NCBI RefSeq assembly: GCF_038396785.1
Contig: NZ_CP151087.1
Span: 496,001-560,000 of the forward strand
Origin: Sphingobacterium thalpophilum
GTDB lineage: Bacteria; Bacteroidota; Bacteroidia; Sphingobacteriales; Sphingobacteriaceae
Length of the DNA stretch: 64,000 bases
Reading direction: 5' to 3'
Part shown: one piece after another, positions 63,524 to 64,000 of the stretch
Position numbering within the stretch: the stretch's first letter is position 1
Layout of the letters: each line of letters begins with the position of its first letter
Notes under the pieces: model-generated
The model's input: only the letters and a program-made list of their open reading frames with translations
Databases searched by the model: none
What the model was told of the DNA's origin: nothing
Translations under genes and position numbers: made by a program

Positions 63524-64000
63524 TTAAAATTTCATTTTTTGAATTCTAATGGCATTCAATATCGCAATTAACGATACGCCAACATCGGCAAATACAGCCT
63601 CCCACATTGTTGCCAAACCTCCAGCTCCAAGAATCAACACGATTCCTTTGACTATAAAAGCAAGGCCAATATTCTGATAAACAACTTTTTTCGTTTGTTT
63701 CCCAATGCGAATGGCCATTGGAATCTTCGAAGGTTTGTCATCCTGTATCACGACATCTGCTGTCTCGATCGTCGCATCACTGCCCAGTCCACCCATCGCT
63801 ATTCCAACATCACTCAATGCAACAACCGGAGCATCGTTAACACCATCCCCAACAAAAGCAACAGATTCGTTTACCCCCTTTATTTCCTTGACCTTATTCA
63901 CTTTATCTTCCGGAAGAAGGTCGCCATAGGCCCGATCTATTCCAAGTTCCTTGGCAACATAGGCCACTACCGTCGTCTTATCCCCGCTCAACATCGTTGC
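63524..64000 (-). CDS. Heavy-metal P-type ATPase (Zn/Cd/Pb type), C-terminal part (runs off the right edge)
   Basis: The minus frame is open to the window edge, so the true start lies outside. Visible are MLSGDKTTVVAYVAKELGID, the hinge VGDGVNDAPVVALSDVGIAMG (in pieces) and the last membrane helices with LGAGGLATMWEAVFADVGVSLI, typical of ZntA/CadA-type P1B-2 ATPases. It is distinct from the CopA at 43.5 kb. Confidence 0.88.
   Translation of the reverse strand, partial: ATMLSGDKTTVVAYVAKELGIDRAYGDLLPEDKVNKVKEIKGVNESVAFVGDGVNDAPVVALSDVGIAMGGLGSDATIETADVVIQDDKPSKIPMAIRIGKQTKKVVYQNIGLAFIVKGIVLILGAGGLATMWEAVFADVGVSLIAILNAIRIQKMKF

Noticed and set aside
1..64000. CRISPR arrays, prophage genes, integrases or conjugation genes
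   Set aside because: No regularly spaced repeats, phage structural genes, tyrosine or serine recombinase, or relaxase frames were recognised anywhere in the window.

Overview
The window reads as the chromosome of a Sphingobacterium-like member of the Bacteroidota. It is AT-rich, has Bacteroidetes-type promoters (TTTG or TTG, about 19-20 nt, then TAnnTTTG), shows few Shine-Dalgarno sequences, carries many short lipoproteins and DUF families of that phylum (DUF4296, DUF3298, DUF3822, DUF1345), and uses LytS/LytTR two-component signalling. The genus is an inference.

Layout. 1-10.3 kb is ordinary housekeeping: the N-terminal part of mutS2, a DUF4296 lipoprotein, a YggS PLP protein, GNAT, lysC, a THUMP-type methyltransferase, an LLM oxidoreductase, small envelope proteins and a di-CxxCH cytochrome. 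10.39-17.54 kb is a 7.1-kb array of ISL3/ISAon1-like insertion sequences of two subtypes, ending beside a tRNA-Leu(CAA) gene. 17.9-32.7 kb is housekeeping again: aldo/keto reductase, coaD-rsmD-DUF3822, a RecD-like helicase, a DPP-IV-type peptidase, ruvB, a polyprenol glycosyltransferase, pdxH-nuoC-nuoD, YqgE and htpG. A tRNA-His(GTG) follows, and just beyond its terminator lies a second array (33.13-36.01 kb), a near copy of the dimer found in the first. 36-46 kb holds a GH130-type lipoprotein, a DeoR/RpiA-like/Gfo-Idh trio, a cation diffusion facilitator, a TlpA thioredoxin, a retropepsin-like protein and a copper chaperone/CopA pair. 46.4-52.4 kb is a small lanthipeptide-type RiPP locus. 52.8-64 kb is an accessory-looking mix of DinB, OsmC, Tet-type MFS, Crp, gene remnants, SRPBCC, EthD, GlxA, MFS, sulfatase, a GIY-YIG protein and the end of a Zn/Cd-type P-ATPase.

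The most interesting region is 46.5-52.4 kb. A 47-residue peptide with an FxLD leader-like box, and possibly a second Ser/Tyr-rich 43-residue peptide, precede a hairpin, a receiver-only regulator and a full-length LanB-type dehydratase. The dehydratase is interrupted by one in-frame amber codon at a position where I expect tryptophan. Converging on it is a LytTR regulator and its LytS-type histidine kinase. The kinase's first membrane helix is thrown out of frame by a tract of three CCAAAAA heptamers; losing one heptamer would restore the frame, so it may be phase-variable. No LanC, protease or ABC exporter is seen here, so the cluster is either minimal or decaying.

The IS arrays hold unusual structures: a 1325-bp inverted repeat around a 96-bp segment that appears to have flipped after one IS inserted into another; the same 7-bp target sequence at several junctions; a head-to-tail dimer with an identical 11-bp-deleted junction at both loci; one copy with the presumed catalytic Glu changed to Lys; and a two-frame transposase whose second frame, in one subtype, has no usable start codon.
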